Part shown: one piece after another, positions 17,009-25,223 of the stretch
How the letters are laid out: every line of letters starts with the position of its first letter
Numbering within the stretch: position 1 is the first letter of the stretch
Source: Gammaproteobacteria bacterium
GTDB lineage: Bacteria > Pseudomonadota > Gammaproteobacteria > GRL18
Reading direction: 5' to 3'
Assembly (NCBI GenBank): GCA_015231865.1
Contig: JADGAU010000019.1
Location: 1-32,915, forward strand
Length of the DNA stretch: 32,915 nt
Position numbers and translations under genes: made by a program
Notes under the pieces: model-generated
Databases searched by the model: none
Seen by the model: the letters and a program-made list of their open reading frames with translations, nothing else
What the model was told of the DNA's origin: nothing

Positions 17009-18475
17009 ATGTTTGAAGGCCCTAGTAAGTTATTAAAATCACGTCTTGATAATTTGCAAGAAAATCTTGCGACCGAAAATCCAGTGATGATTGAAGCTGT
17101 TGATACTTTCAAAAAGCTTGATAAAGTTGCCTATAAGCTTGGTCTTTTGACAGAAGAAGAGTCTTATGCTACGTCTATTTCCTGGTGGCCTCTGATTTCT
17201 ATTTTAGGCACATTTTCAGCAGGCAAGTCTACTTTTATTAATTCATATGTTGGCAATGATATTCAGCAAACAGGCAATCAGGCAGTAGATGATAAATTTA
17301 CAGTCATTACCTATAGCCAACAAGAAACACCAAGAGTTTTACCCGGTTTAGCACTAGATGCAGATCCCAGGTTTCCTTTTTATCAGATTAGTGAAGAAAT
17401 TGAAAAAGTATCAGCAGGCGAAGGAAGCCGAATAGATAGCTATTTACAATTAAAAACTTATAAGTCTGATGCCTTAAAAGGGAAAATATTAATTGACTCG
17501 CCGGGATTTGATGCGGATGAACAAAGAAATTCTACCTTAAGGATTACCGATCATATTATTGATCTTTCAGATTTGGTTCTAGTCTTCTTTGACGCCAGAC
17601 ATCCCGAACCAGGTGCAATGAAAGATACATTAGAACACCTGGTTAGCAGAACAATAGAAAGAAGTGATGCCGGTAAGTTTTTGTTAATTCTAAATCAATT
17701 AGATGCAACTGCAAAAGAAGATAATGCGGAACAGGTGGTTGCAGCATGGCAACGGGCAATTGTTCAGACTGGTTTATCGACAGGGCGTTTCTATTGTATT
17801 TTTAATGATAAAGCAGCTGTTAAAATTGAAGATGAATCATTAAAAAAGCGTTACGAAGATAAACGTGATATTGATTTAAAAGAAATTGAACATCGTATGT
17901 CTGAAGTTAGTGTAGAACGTGTTTATCGTATTATTGGTGCTCTCGAAAACATGGCTAACCGTATTGAAAGCCATGCAATTCCAGCAATTCAGGCCGCCAA
18001 GCAACAATGGTATAAGCAAACTATGATTTTTGATGGACTTCTCTACGGTATGATGATTATTGCTGCTATCTTTTATAGTATCAATGCCGGCTATTGGGTA
18101 GATGGTAGTTTTCAACCTTATTGGTTAGAACAATTAAATGCGAGTAGAACCAATCAATTTATTTTACTGGGTGCTGTAGTAGCAATTTTTGTTGGTATTC
18201 ATTTTTGGGTCAGAAATATTGTTGCAAAAAGAATTGCCAGAAAAATTAAAGCGGTTGCCGGCGTTGGTAATATTGTTTCAGCATTCTTAAAAAATACTGG
18301 TTTTATGCATAGTGTCTTTAATAAGAACCCGGCAGGATGGGGACGATATGCAAAAAAGACTATCGCTATGGCCAGACATGATGCAGACTCAATGGTTAAA
18401 ACACTTAATGACAAATATTCAGATCCCCTTGGTCGTCAGGAAGCACTGAATACTAAAGAACAAAGATTATCTTAA
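17009..18475 (+). CDS. dynamin-like membrane GTPase
   Basis: A 488-residue GTPase of the dynamin/EHD type. The P loop is GTFSAGKST (67-75), the G3 motif is DSPGFD (163-168) and the G4 position reads NQLD (229-232), where Gln replaces the usual Lys. After the GTPase domain (about 55-300) come a helical stretch and two membrane spans (about 344-362 and 384-401), then a short helical C terminus. Bacterial dynamin-like proteins bind and reshape membranes or respond to membrane stress; this one is integral, with both ends probably cytoplasmic. A good AAGGA precedes the ATG by 10 bases. The next two genes follow at 27 and 6 bases, suggesting one operon of three membrane proteins. Confidence 0.85.
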   Translation: MFEGPSKLLKSRLDNLQENLATENPVMIEAVDTFKKLDKVAYKLGLLTEEESYATSISWWPLISILGTFSAGKSTFINSYVGNDIQQTGNQAVDDKFTVITYSQQETPRVLPGLALDADPRFPFYQISEEIEKVSAGEGSRIDSYLQLKTYKSDALKGKILIDSPGFDADEQRNSTLRITDHIIDLSDLVLVFFDARHPEPGAMKDTLEHLVSRTIERSDAGKFLLILNQLDATAKEDNAEQVVAAWQRAIVQTGLSTGRFYCIFNDKAAVKIEDESLKKRYEDKRDIDLKEIEHRMSEVSVERVYRIIGALENMANRIESHAIPAIQAAKQQWYKQTMIFDGLLYGMMIIAAIFYSINAGYWVDGSFQPYWLEQLNASRTNQFILLGAVVAIFVGIHFWVRNIVAKRIARKIKAVAGVGNIVSAFLKNTGFMHSVFNKNPAGWGRYAKKTIAMARHDADSMVKTLNDKYSDPLGRQEALNTKEQRLS

Positions 18476-18502
18476 GATTAGCGAACAAGCAGAGTAATTA
18501 TT

Positions 18503-18886
18503 ATGAATTTAGAAAAGGTTGTTTTTGCCTTTTTCATTGTTCTTGCCTTAACACTTAATTTTGGCTTTTTTTTAGGTGAAATAGAACAACCCGAACATCA
18601 TAATATATATGAACTATTTGCCGCAATTATTATTAATCTCATTGCGACTATTATGAAGTTGGGAGATAGGAGTCATATAGGTTCTGTTTTATTGGCTACC
18701 AGTCTGGTAGCAGATTTACATTTAATTTCTGCAGCGGTTGTTTGGGGGTTTGCTGCCCATATTTTTGCAACAGGTTTGAGTCCTGAAATTATGAGCACTA
18801 TCGTTTCATTATCTGGTGGTGCATTATTGGCTAATTTAATTTCTGTCATTCTATTTGTATCTGATACTGTGGTGACTAGACGCTAA
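18503..18886 (+). CDS. small four-helix integral membrane protein (possibly DUF6394)
   Basis: A 127-residue hydrophobic protein with about four membrane spans (about 6-25, 37-52, 60-87 and 98-122) and little soluble sequence. It resembles the uncharacterised membrane family I recall as DUF6394, often found beside potassium-channel genes, but I could not check this. It lies 27 bases after the GTPase gene and 6 bases before the channel gene, so it may be an accessory subunit of either. No catalytic motif is visible. Confidence 0.65.
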   Translation: MNLEKVVFAFFIVLALTLNFGFFLGEIEQPEHHNIYELFAAIIINLIATIMKLGDRSHIGSVLLATSLVADLHLISAAVVWGFAAHIFATGLSPEIMSTIVSLSGGALLANLISVILFVSDTVVTRR

Positions 18887-18892
18887 AACCTC

Positions 18893-20605
18893 ATGTCTAG
18901 CCCAATCTTTATAGTCCTACAACGGCTCCGTTATCCCTTACTTTTACTAGTTATTGTCTATTCAGTTTTAATTTTAGTATTTACCATTATTCCAGGAGTG
19001 GATGATAAGGGTAACCCTTGGACCATGAGCTTTTTTCATGCGTTTTATTTTGTCAGTTTTATGGGATCTACCATTGGATTTGGCGAAATTCCTTATCCTT
19101 TTAGTGATGGACAAAGGTTTTGGGCCTTATTTGGTATTTATGCTTCGGTTATTTCCTGGTTATATAGTATCGGACGTTTATTACAGATAATAAAAGATCC
19201 TGCTTTTCAGTTGGTTTTAACTGAAAGCATGTTTTCTAAACGAGTTAATCGTATTAATGAACCTTTTTATTTAATCTGTGGTTATGGGGATACTGGTAAA
19301 TTATTAGCACGCGGTTTAAGTGAGCTTGACATCCGTTGTGTCGTGTTAGACAAATCTCAACAGCGAATTGATGATTTAGCGATTGAAGAAAATGATATTA
19401 ATATTCCCAGTCTCTGCGCTAATGCGATCTTTCCGGAGGTTCTTGAATTGGCGGGGTTGAAACACCCCAAATGTGTTGGAGTGCTTGCTCTTACACACGA
19501 CAATCAGGTCAATTTAAAAATAGCCATTACCTCAAAACTTTTAAGTAAAAACATTAATGTAATTTCCAGAGCTGATACCAATGATGTTATGGCGAATATG
19601 GATTCCTTTGATACGGATCACATTATCAACCCTTATCAAATGTTTGCTAAACGGCTTGCTCTGGCAATTCGATCGCCAGAAGCCTATCTGGTTTATGAAT
19701 GGTTTACCAATGCTGATCATAGATTAATTGATGAACCTCCTGTGATACCTAAAGGCAAATGGCTAATTTGTGGTTATGGACGTTTTGGCAAATCAGTTTC
19801 ACAATATTTAGAATATGAAGGCATTAGAACCAAAATAGTTGAGGCACGACCTCAGCAAACAGATGCGCCTGGTGATGTGGTTGTTGGTAGTGGTACTGAA
19901 GCGATAACCCTTAAAGATGCCGGTATCATGGATGCTTCTGGCGTTGTTGCGGGTACTGATAATGACTCTAATAATCTATCAATTATTATGACTGCAAAAG
20001 AAATAAAAAAGCATCATAAGATATTTACAGTGGCAAGACAAAATTATCATCGAAATAGCAGAGTTTTTGATGCTGCAGAACTTGATCTGGTTATGCAACC
20101 GGCTATCATTGTTGTTAGAGAAATTTTGGCCTTAATCAAAACGCCATTATTGTCAGAATTTCTTACATTAGTGACTCAGCAAAAAAAAGACTGGATAAAT
20201 ATTCTGATTAGTAGGCTATCAGGGATTTTTGATTCTGATACCCCGCATGTTTGGACGGTATCAACTTCTTCATTAAAATCATCTTCAGTTAAAAAAATGA
20301 TAAGTGAAGACCATATCTGCATTGAAGACTTATTAAAGAATATCAATAATCGGGATAGAAAGTTATCTTGTTTGGCTTTATTTATTAAGAATAAACATCA
20401 TGGTTATAAATTATTGCCAGATCTCGATCAAATAATCGAAGTAGGGGATGAAATCTTGTTTTGTGGCGATCATGTAAGCGAAGATTCTATACATGCGCTG
20501 CTTAAGTATGATTATATGTTGCGTTATGTCAAGGATGGAACCAGCTATCGCAAAGGTTATGTCTGGAATTATTTCTTTGGTTCAAATAAACCAGGTATAA
20601 ATTAA
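18893..20605 (+). CDS. TrkA-domain potassium-channel-like protein
   Basis: A 570-residue protein with an N-terminal two-span pore module and cytoplasmic nucleotide-binding domains. Spans lie at about 14-33 and 76-98. The pore loop between them carries STIGFGE (59-65) in place of the classic TVGYGD filter. Two Rossmann RCK/TrkA_N domains follow, with GYGDTG at 130-135 and GYGRFG at 294-299, then a TrkA_C-like domain near the end (about 480-545, including EVGDEILFCG). RCK domains gate channels in response to nucleotides or ions. Two tandem RCK domains in one chain are seen in some K+ channels. It is the last gene of the GTPase operon and ends 4 bases from the convergent smr-like gene. Cation specificity is uncertain because of the altered filter. 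Confidence 0.85.
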   Translation: MSSPIFIVLQRLRYPLLLLVIVYSVLILVFTIIPGVDDKGNPWTMSFFHAFYFVSFMGSTIGFGEIPYPFSDGQRFWALFGIYASVISWLYSIGRLLQIIKDPAFQLVLTESMFSKRVNRINEPFYLICGYGDTGKLLARGLSELDIRCVVLDKSQQRIDDLAIEENDINIPSLCANAIFPEVLELAGLKHPKCVGVLALTHDNQVNLKIAITSKLLSKNINVISRADTNDVMANMDSFDTDHIINPYQMFAKRLALAIRSPEAYLVYEWFTNADHRLIDEPPVIPKGKWLICGYGRFGKSVSQYLEYEGIRTKIVEARPQQTDAPGDVVVGSGTEAITLKDAGIMDASGVVAGTDNDSNNLSIIMTAKEIKKHHKIFTVARQNYHRNSRVFDAAELDLVMQPAIIVVREILALIKTPLLSEFLTLVTQQKKDWINILISRLSGIFDSDTPHVWTVSTSSLKSSSVKKMISEDHICIEDLLKNINNRDRKLSCLALFIKNKHHGYKLLPDLDQIIEVGDEILFCGDHVSEDSIHALLKYDYMLRYVKDGTSYRKGYVWNYFFGSNKPGIN

Positions 20606-20613
20606 TAATTTAT
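20597..20613. terminator. AT-rich hairpin between convergent genes
   Basis: ATAAATT (20597-20603) and AATTTAT (20607-20613) are perfect complements around a three-base loop. It covers both stop codons of the convergent channel and smr-like genes. All pairs are A-U, so bidirectional termination is possible but weak. Confidence 0.3.
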
Positions 20614-21149
20614 GATTTTGCCAATAAAACATAAACTGCACCGGTACCTCCATCCTTTGGAATAGCAGAATGGAATGCTAAAATTTGTGGATGTTGTCTT
20701 AGCCAGCTGTTAGCTTTGTTTTTTAAAATAGGATAGCTTTGATTTTTACGATAGCCCTTGCCATGAATGATTTTGATACATCGAATTTGATGATGAAAAC
20801 AAAATTGAATAAACAGACTTAGATCATGGCGTGCCTGATTAATAGTTAATCCATGCAAATCCAGATGCTCTTCAATTGGGATTCTTCCAGACTTTAAGTC
20901 TGAGAAATATCGTGAAGAAATACTGTCGTGGCAAAAACTTAAAGTATCTTCAAACCCGAGTAGCTCGATTTCTTGACCATCAGAAAAATACTCTTGTTGT
21001 AACTCATTTTCAGTTTCATCATAGTGTTGGTATTTTGCAGGCTTAGGCTTTTTCTTTAAGTTAGCTCGATTATCATCTTTTAAAGGTGTAACACCGGCAA
21101 CAGCTTGTTTAAATTCAGGATAATGTGATTTTTTATCTGATGAGCTCAT
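20610..21149 (-). CDS. Smr-domain protein (SmrA/YdaL-like putative endonuclease)
   Basis: A 179-residue protein with a disordered, charged N terminus (about 1-60) and a C-terminal Smr domain (about 94-178). The domain shows LDLHG (96-100), the HGKG motif (129-132) and a glycine-rich end (KDGGTGAVYVLL). Stand-alone Smr proteins of the SmrA/YdaL type have nicking or RNA-cleaving activity in studied members; the substrate here is unknown. Length is typical for the proteobacterial group. It is divergent from the dppB-like gene, with an 83-base gap containing an inverted repeat. No clear ribosome-binding site precedes ATG 21149. Confidence 0.85.
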   Translation of the reverse strand: MSSSDKKSHYPEFKQAVAGVTPLKDDNRANLKKKPKPAKYQHYDETENELQQEYFSDGQEIELLGFEDTLSFCHDSISSRYFSDLKSGRIPIEEHLDLHGLTINQARHDLSLFIQFCFHHQIRCIKIIHGKGYRKNQSYPILKNKANSWLRQHPQILAFHSAIPKDGGTGAVYVLLAKS

Positions 21150-21172
21150 TTTGTAATCTGGGCAGTGGGGGT

Positions 21173-21206
21173 GGAGTCAGACAAAATAAACTCTTTAATT
21201 GACTCC
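21173..21206. promoter_or_regulatory. inverted repeat in the smr-dppB divergent promoter region
   Basis: GGAGTCA (21173-21179) and TGACTCC (21200-21206) are perfect 7-base inverted copies 20 bases apart, and GACTCC recurs immediately at 21207-21212. The spacing suits a dimeric regulator controlling both divergent genes, or a long-loop hairpin. Confidence 0.35.
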
Positions 21207-21232
21207 GACTCCGAGATACGTAAAATTAGTCT

Positions 21233-22165
21233 ATGTTTATTCATTTTTTACTCTCAAGACTATTAAGTGCGTTATTGGTTATCTTTGGCGTTATCTTAAT
21301 TGTATTTTTATTGATCCATCTGGTTCCTGGAGATCCCATTGAAGTCATGCTCGGTGATTCGCCAACAATGGCAGACCGAGAACAACTAAGACAGAGCTTA
21401 GGCCTGGACCAACCTATCTTAACGCAATTTTTTCAATATTTTAATCGTTTATTACATTTTGATCTGGGTGAGTCGATACATTCCGGTCGTAAAATTAGTG
21501 AGATTTTATTTCCCAGAATTTGGCCAACGGTTTATCTAACCCTTGCTTCTCTTTTTGTTGCTATTGTGATTGCTTTTCCTTTAGGTATTATGTCGGCACT
21601 TAACAAAAATACCATGATTGATAAAATGGCTATGGGAATTTCGCTGATAGGGATTTCAATACCAAACTTTTTAATGGGCCCCTTATTAATATTAATTTTT
21701 TCAATACTATTGGGTATTTTACCCGTGAATGGAAATGATTCAATATCTTCGATCGTATTACCCGCTTTAACGTTGGGTACAGCTTTAGCGGCAATACTAT
21801 CAAGAATGATCCGTGCTTCTTTATTGGAAACAATGACTATGGACTATGTTCGTACAGCTAAAGCAAAAGGTCTTTCTAAATATCAAATTATTTATAAACA
21901 TACCTTAAGAAATGCATTACTTCCCGTTGTCACTATCATTGGACTTCAATTTGGTGCCTTATTAGGGGGGGCAGTTATTACAGAAATGATTTTCTCTTGG
22001 CCGGGTCTAGGACAACTAACCATTGAATCGATACAAAAACGTGATTATCCGGTAGTGCAAGCCTGTATGCTATTGATAACAACTACTTATGTTCTAGTTA
22101 ATACCCTAACCGATCTGGCCTATGCCGCTTTAGATCCAAGAATCCGCCTGGATGCAAAATCATAA
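21233..22165 (+). CDS. ABC transporter permease, dipeptide/oligopeptide type (DppB-like)
   Basis: Inner-membrane subunit of 310 residues in the DppB/OppB family, which imports peptides with a binding protein, a DppC-type partner and ATPases. It has the typical N-terminal span, the HLVPGDP motif followed by the GLDQP loop segment, and five further spans. The EAA loop that contacts the ATPase is visible as DYVRTAKAKGLSKYQI. Length is normal. The next permease starts inside its last codons. Neither ATPase nor substrate-binding protein genes are in the window. Immediate linkage to nagZ suggests peptidoglycan peptides as substrate (inference). No clear ribosome-binding site is seen. Confidence 0.9.
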   Translation: MFIHFLLSRLLSALLVIFGVILIVFLLIHLVPGDPIEVMLGDSPTMADREQLRQSLGLDQPILTQFFQYFNRLLHFDLGESIHSGRKISEILFPRIWPTVYLTLASLFVAIVIAFPLGIMSALNKNTMIDKMAMGISLIGISIPNFLMGPLLILIFSILLGILPVNGNDSISSIVLPALTLGTALAAILSRMIRASLLETMTMDYVRTAKAKGLSKYQIIYKHTLRNALLPVVTIIGLQFGALLGGAVITEMIFSWPGLGQLTIESIQKRDYPVVQACMLLITTTYVLVNTLTDLAYAALDPRIRLDAKS

Positions 22166-23033
22166 ATCTATGGATAAGCGCACCCCAGGTACCTACCTTT
22201 TTTCTTTTATCTTAATCAGCTGGTTTCTATTAGTCCTGTTGACGCCATTACTTTCTTTCACACCTAACAACGTTCACTTAGAAAAAATATTGCTGACACC
22301 TTCTTTTCACCATGGCCTTGAAGGTTTACTGGGATATGATGATCTCGGGCGCTCTGTGTTAGAAAGATTATTATCGGGGGCTAAAATTTCCTTTTTAGTA
22401 GCCTTTGGTGTTGCTTTTATTGCTTTATGTATTGGTACTATTATTGGTTTGATAAGTGCCTATATTGGCGGGGTTTGGGATCATATTATTGTCAGATTAA
22501 TTGATATCTTTATGGCATTTCCAGGTATTTTATTGGCAATTGCTTTATCCGGTTTAATGGGCCCTGGGATTGATAATGTTATGATTGCTTTATGTGTTGT
22601 TGGCTGGGTTGGTTATGCACGCTTAACAAGAGCTCAGGTATTATCGATTAAACAACGGGAGCATGTCAGTTCAGCCAGAGCCTTAGGCGCTTCTCATATA
22701 CAGATAATTAGCAAGCACATTTTACCCCTGATTATATCACCATTAATTATAGAATTTACTTTTGCTATCGCAGGACTGGTTATTGCCGAAGCTGGCTTAT
22801 CATTTTTAGGTTTAGGCATTCAGGCACCGGAAAGTTCCTGGGGAAATATGATTAAGGAAGGCAGTCAATATTTGTTAATTTCTCCACACTTGGTTATTAT
22901 GCCAGGACTTTGTTTACTATTGGTGGTTTTATCCGTCAATCAGATAGGCGATGCTCTTAGAGATTATTTAGATCCCAAAACTCTTGTTTATAGCAGAAGA
23001 GTTGGTAGAAAAAACACAGGTAGAAAGCGATGA
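22152..23033 (+). CDS. ABC transporter permease, dipeptide/oligopeptide type (DppC-like)
   Basis: Partner permease of 293 residues in the DppC/OppC family. Six spans are predicted, with the LGYDDLGRSVLERLLSGAKI region after the first and an EAA loop reading EHVSSARALGASHIQI. The C-terminal LDPK segment is typical. ATG 22152 overlaps the dppB-like gene by 14 bases; ATG 22170 is an alternative start just after that gene's stop, and neither has a strong ribosome-binding site. Its last four bases overlap the nagZ start, so the three genes are translationally coupled. Confidence 0.9.
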   Translation: MQNHKSMDKRTPGTYLFSFILISWFLLVLLTPLLSFTPNNVHLEKILLTPSFHHGLEGLLGYDDLGRSVLERLLSGAKISFLVAFGVAFIALCIGTIIGLISAYIGGVWDHIIVRLIDIFMAFPGILLAIALSGLMGPGIDNVMIALCVVGWVGYARLTRAQVLSIKQREHVSSARALGASHIQIISKHILPLIISPLIIEFTFAIAGLVIAEAGLSFLGLGIQAPESSWGNMIKEGSQYLLISPHLVIMPGLCLLLVVLSVNQIGDALRDYLDPKTLVYSRRVGRKNTGRKR

Positions 23034-24109
23034 CACTTGGCCCGGTTATGTTAGATATTGCTGCTTATGAATTAACAGCAGAAGATAGAGAAATACTTAA
23101 GAATCCGGTTGTGGGTGGGGTGATTCTCTTTAGTCGAAATTATCATTCGTTGGAACAATTAGAAGCATTAGTTAAGGATATTCATGAATTGAGGACGCCG
23201 CACCTTTTAATTGCAGTTGATCAGGAAGGTGGTCGAGTGCAACGATTTAAAGATGGTTTTAGTCTTTTACCCGAATTAAGACAAATTGGTCATTTATATG
23301 AACAAAATATCGATTTGTCTTTAAAACTAGCCAAAGAGTGTGCCTGGCTTATGGGATCTGAAATTCGCTCTACAGGTATTGATATGAGTTTTGCTCCGGT
23401 TTTAGATCTTGATACCGGATTAAGTCAGGTTATTGGCAGTCGGGCATTTCATTCAAAACCAGAAGTAGTTTCAACTTTAGCTAAACATTATGTTCAGGGT
23501 ATGGTTGAAGCAGGTATGCAGGCCACAGGTAAACATTTTCCAGGACATGGTAGTGTCAGTGCTGATTCTCACATTGATTTACCCATTGATCAGCGTAGTT
23601 ATGAAGAAATAAGAAAAAAAGATTTATACCCCTTTACCTATATGATTAAACAGGGTATTCATGCATTAATGGTTGCACATATTATTTTTTCTCAGGTTGA
23701 TGATACGGTGACTGGTTTTTCAACATTTTGGTTAGCACAGATCCTTAGAAAAGAGTTAAATTTTCAGGGGGCTATTTTTAGTGATGATTTAAGCATGGCG
23801 GGCGCTAAATTTTTTTCTCAATCGCCAGAAGATGGTGAGAGGGTAGAACTCACTTGCGTCGATAGTGCTAAAAAAGCGCTGCATGCCGGCTGTGATATGA
23901 TTCTAGTGTGTAATAATCGAGACTCGGCAAGTCAGGTTGTAGAGTCACTGCAGGGTTATAGTAACCCCGCTTCTAGTATGCGACTGGCCTTATTACACGG
24001 AACCAAACAAATATCCAGGGAACAACTGGTGCAAATGCCGCGCTGGAAAAATGCGAAAAAATTGATTAAACAATATGTACAAGAACCATCACTGGATCTT
24101 GACCTGTAA
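23030..24109 (+). CDS. nagZ: beta-N-acetylhexosaminidase (NagZ, glycoside hydrolase family 3)
   Basis: Cytoplasmic enzyme of 359 residues that removes N-acetylglucosamine from anhydro-muropeptides during cell-wall recycling. Family signatures are DQEGGRVQRF (64-73), KHFPGHG (168-174), catalytic His181 in ADSHIDLP and the nucleophile region FSDDLSM with Asp252/253. No signal peptide is present. It is slightly longer than E. coli NagZ (341) at the C terminus. It overlaps dppC by four bases (ATGA), so muropeptide import and hydrolysis may be coupled. A DsrE-like gene follows 27 bases downstream with its own AAGGA site. Confidence 0.94.
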   Translation: MTLGPVMLDIAAYELTAEDREILKNPVVGGVILFSRNYHSLEQLEALVKDIHELRTPHLLIAVDQEGGRVQRFKDGFSLLPELRQIGHLYEQNIDLSLKLAKECAWLMGSEIRSTGIDMSFAPVLDLDTGLSQVIGSRAFHSKPEVVSTLAKHYVQGMVEAGMQATGKHFPGHGSVSADSHIDLPIDQRSYEEIRKKDLYPFTYMIKQGIHALMVAHIIFSQVDDTVTGFSTFWLAQILRKELNFQGAIFSDDLSMAGAKFFSQSPEDGERVELTCVDSAKKALHAGCDMILVCNNRDSASQVVESLQGYSNPASSMRLALLHGTKQISREQLVQMPRWKNAKKLIKQYVQEPSLDLDL

Positions 24110-24136
24110 AAATGAGAGTTAATATAAGGAATAAAT

Positions 24137-24505
24137 ATGGCTGATAAATTAATTGTGGCATTAGTCAATGCTGACCCAAAAAATCTTCTACAAATTAGTT
24201 TGCCCATTTTGCAGGCAACAGTTGCTGCTACAATGGAATACAATGTTGAAGTGATTTTTAGCGGACATGCAGGACAGGTTGCCATGAAGTCATTTGCTAC
24301 AGAGATAAAAGAGCAGGTCAGTGAGCAAAAAAATATTTACGACATCATTAAAGAAGCCTACGATGCGGGTGTTGTTTTTAAAATATGTACGCCAGCCTTA
24401 GATGCCTGGGGCGATGATTTAATTTCAGAAATAAATGAAATCGTTGGTGGTACCTATTTAATCTCTGAAGCAATGGATGATGATACGGTTACTTTTACTT
24501 ATTAA
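24137..24505 (+). CDS. DsrE-like small protein
   Basis: A 122-residue cytoplasmic protein with the DsrE/YchN-like fold pattern: an N-terminal strand (KLIVALVNAD), long helix, strand (VEVIFSGHAG), and a C-terminal ICTPALDAWGDD segment with Cys84, the position where sulfur carriers of this superfamily hold persulfide. It ends in short strands (DDDTVTFTY). Family members include sulfur-trafficking DsrEFH and many uncharacterised proteins. No dsr or tus genes are nearby, so a sulfur role is only a possibility. A clear AAGGA lies 6-7 bases before the ATG. Confidence 0.75.
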   Translation: MADKLIVALVNADPKNLLQISLPILQATVAATMEYNVEVIFSGHAGQVAMKSFATEIKEQVSEQKNIYDIIKEAYDAGVVFKICTPALDAWGDDLISEINEIVGGTYLISEAMDDDTVTFTY

Positions 24506-24596
24506 TTATTGTTTATGATAACTCCTTTGTTGTATTTTTAAGAGATTATTTTATTAATCGATGTTAAAATGCTCCTTTTTTACACAAGGATATTAA

Positions 24597-25181
24597 GTGT
24601 CATTAGTTTTTGTTGATTCTGCCAGATTACCCACTCATTGGGCTGAATTTACTATTCAGGGATACGAAGACGATAAAACGGGTAAAGACCATATCGCTTT
24701 GGTTCTTGGAGATGTTTCTACAAACGAACCCGTCTTGATGAGAATGCATTCAGAGTGTCTTACTGGTGATGCACTTTTTAGCAAGCGTTGTGATTGTGGA
24801 CCTCAATTAGAAGCAGCCATGAAATCTATTGCCAAAGAGGGGCGTGGATTGATTTTGTATCTTCGTCAGGAAGGTCGGGGCATTGGGCTTATCAATAAAA
24901 TTAAAGCCTATCATCTCCAGGATAAAGGTGCTGATACAGTAGAAGCCAATGAAAACTTAGGGTTTGATGCTGATTTAAGAGAATATAATATTGCTCATGA
25001 TATGTTGGTTCACCTTAAGGTTAATAGCGTTAGATTGATGACTAACAATCCTCGTAAAGTAAAGTCTTTAGAAGATGTTGGTATCAATGTGGTTGAACGA
25101 CTACCCTGGAAACATGGCGAAAATCCACATAATTCAGTTTACCTATCTACCAAGGCTGCTAAGTTAGGCCATATACTGTAA
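24597..25181 (+). CDS. ribA: GTP cyclohydrolase II
   Basis: Cytoplasmic enzyme of 194 residues that opens GTP in the first step of riboflavin synthesis, releasing formate and pyrophosphate. Zinc ligands Cys54, Cys65 and Cys67 lie in [16 protein letters not shown]. The RQEGRGIGL segment (90-98) and NPRKV further on complete the active-site signature. Length matches E. coli RibA (196), so it is a stand-alone enzyme not fused to RibB. The start is GTG 24597 with AAGGA six bases upstream. pyrC follows after 42 bases on the same strand. No FMN riboswitch is recognisable in the 91-base leader. Confidence 0.95.
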   Translation: MSLVFVDSARLPTHWAEFTIQGYEDDKTGKDHIALVLGDVSTNEPVLMRMHSECLTGDALFSKRCDCGPQLEAAMKSIAKEGRGLILYLRQEGRGIGLINKIKAYHLQDKGADTVEANENLGFDADLREYNIAHDMLVHLKVNSVRLMTNNPRKVKSLEDVGINVVERLPWKHGENPHNSVYLSTKAAKLGHIL

Positions 25182-25223
25182 ACACTTTTTCTTTTTTTTA
25201 ATTTCTGTTTCAAAATAAATATT

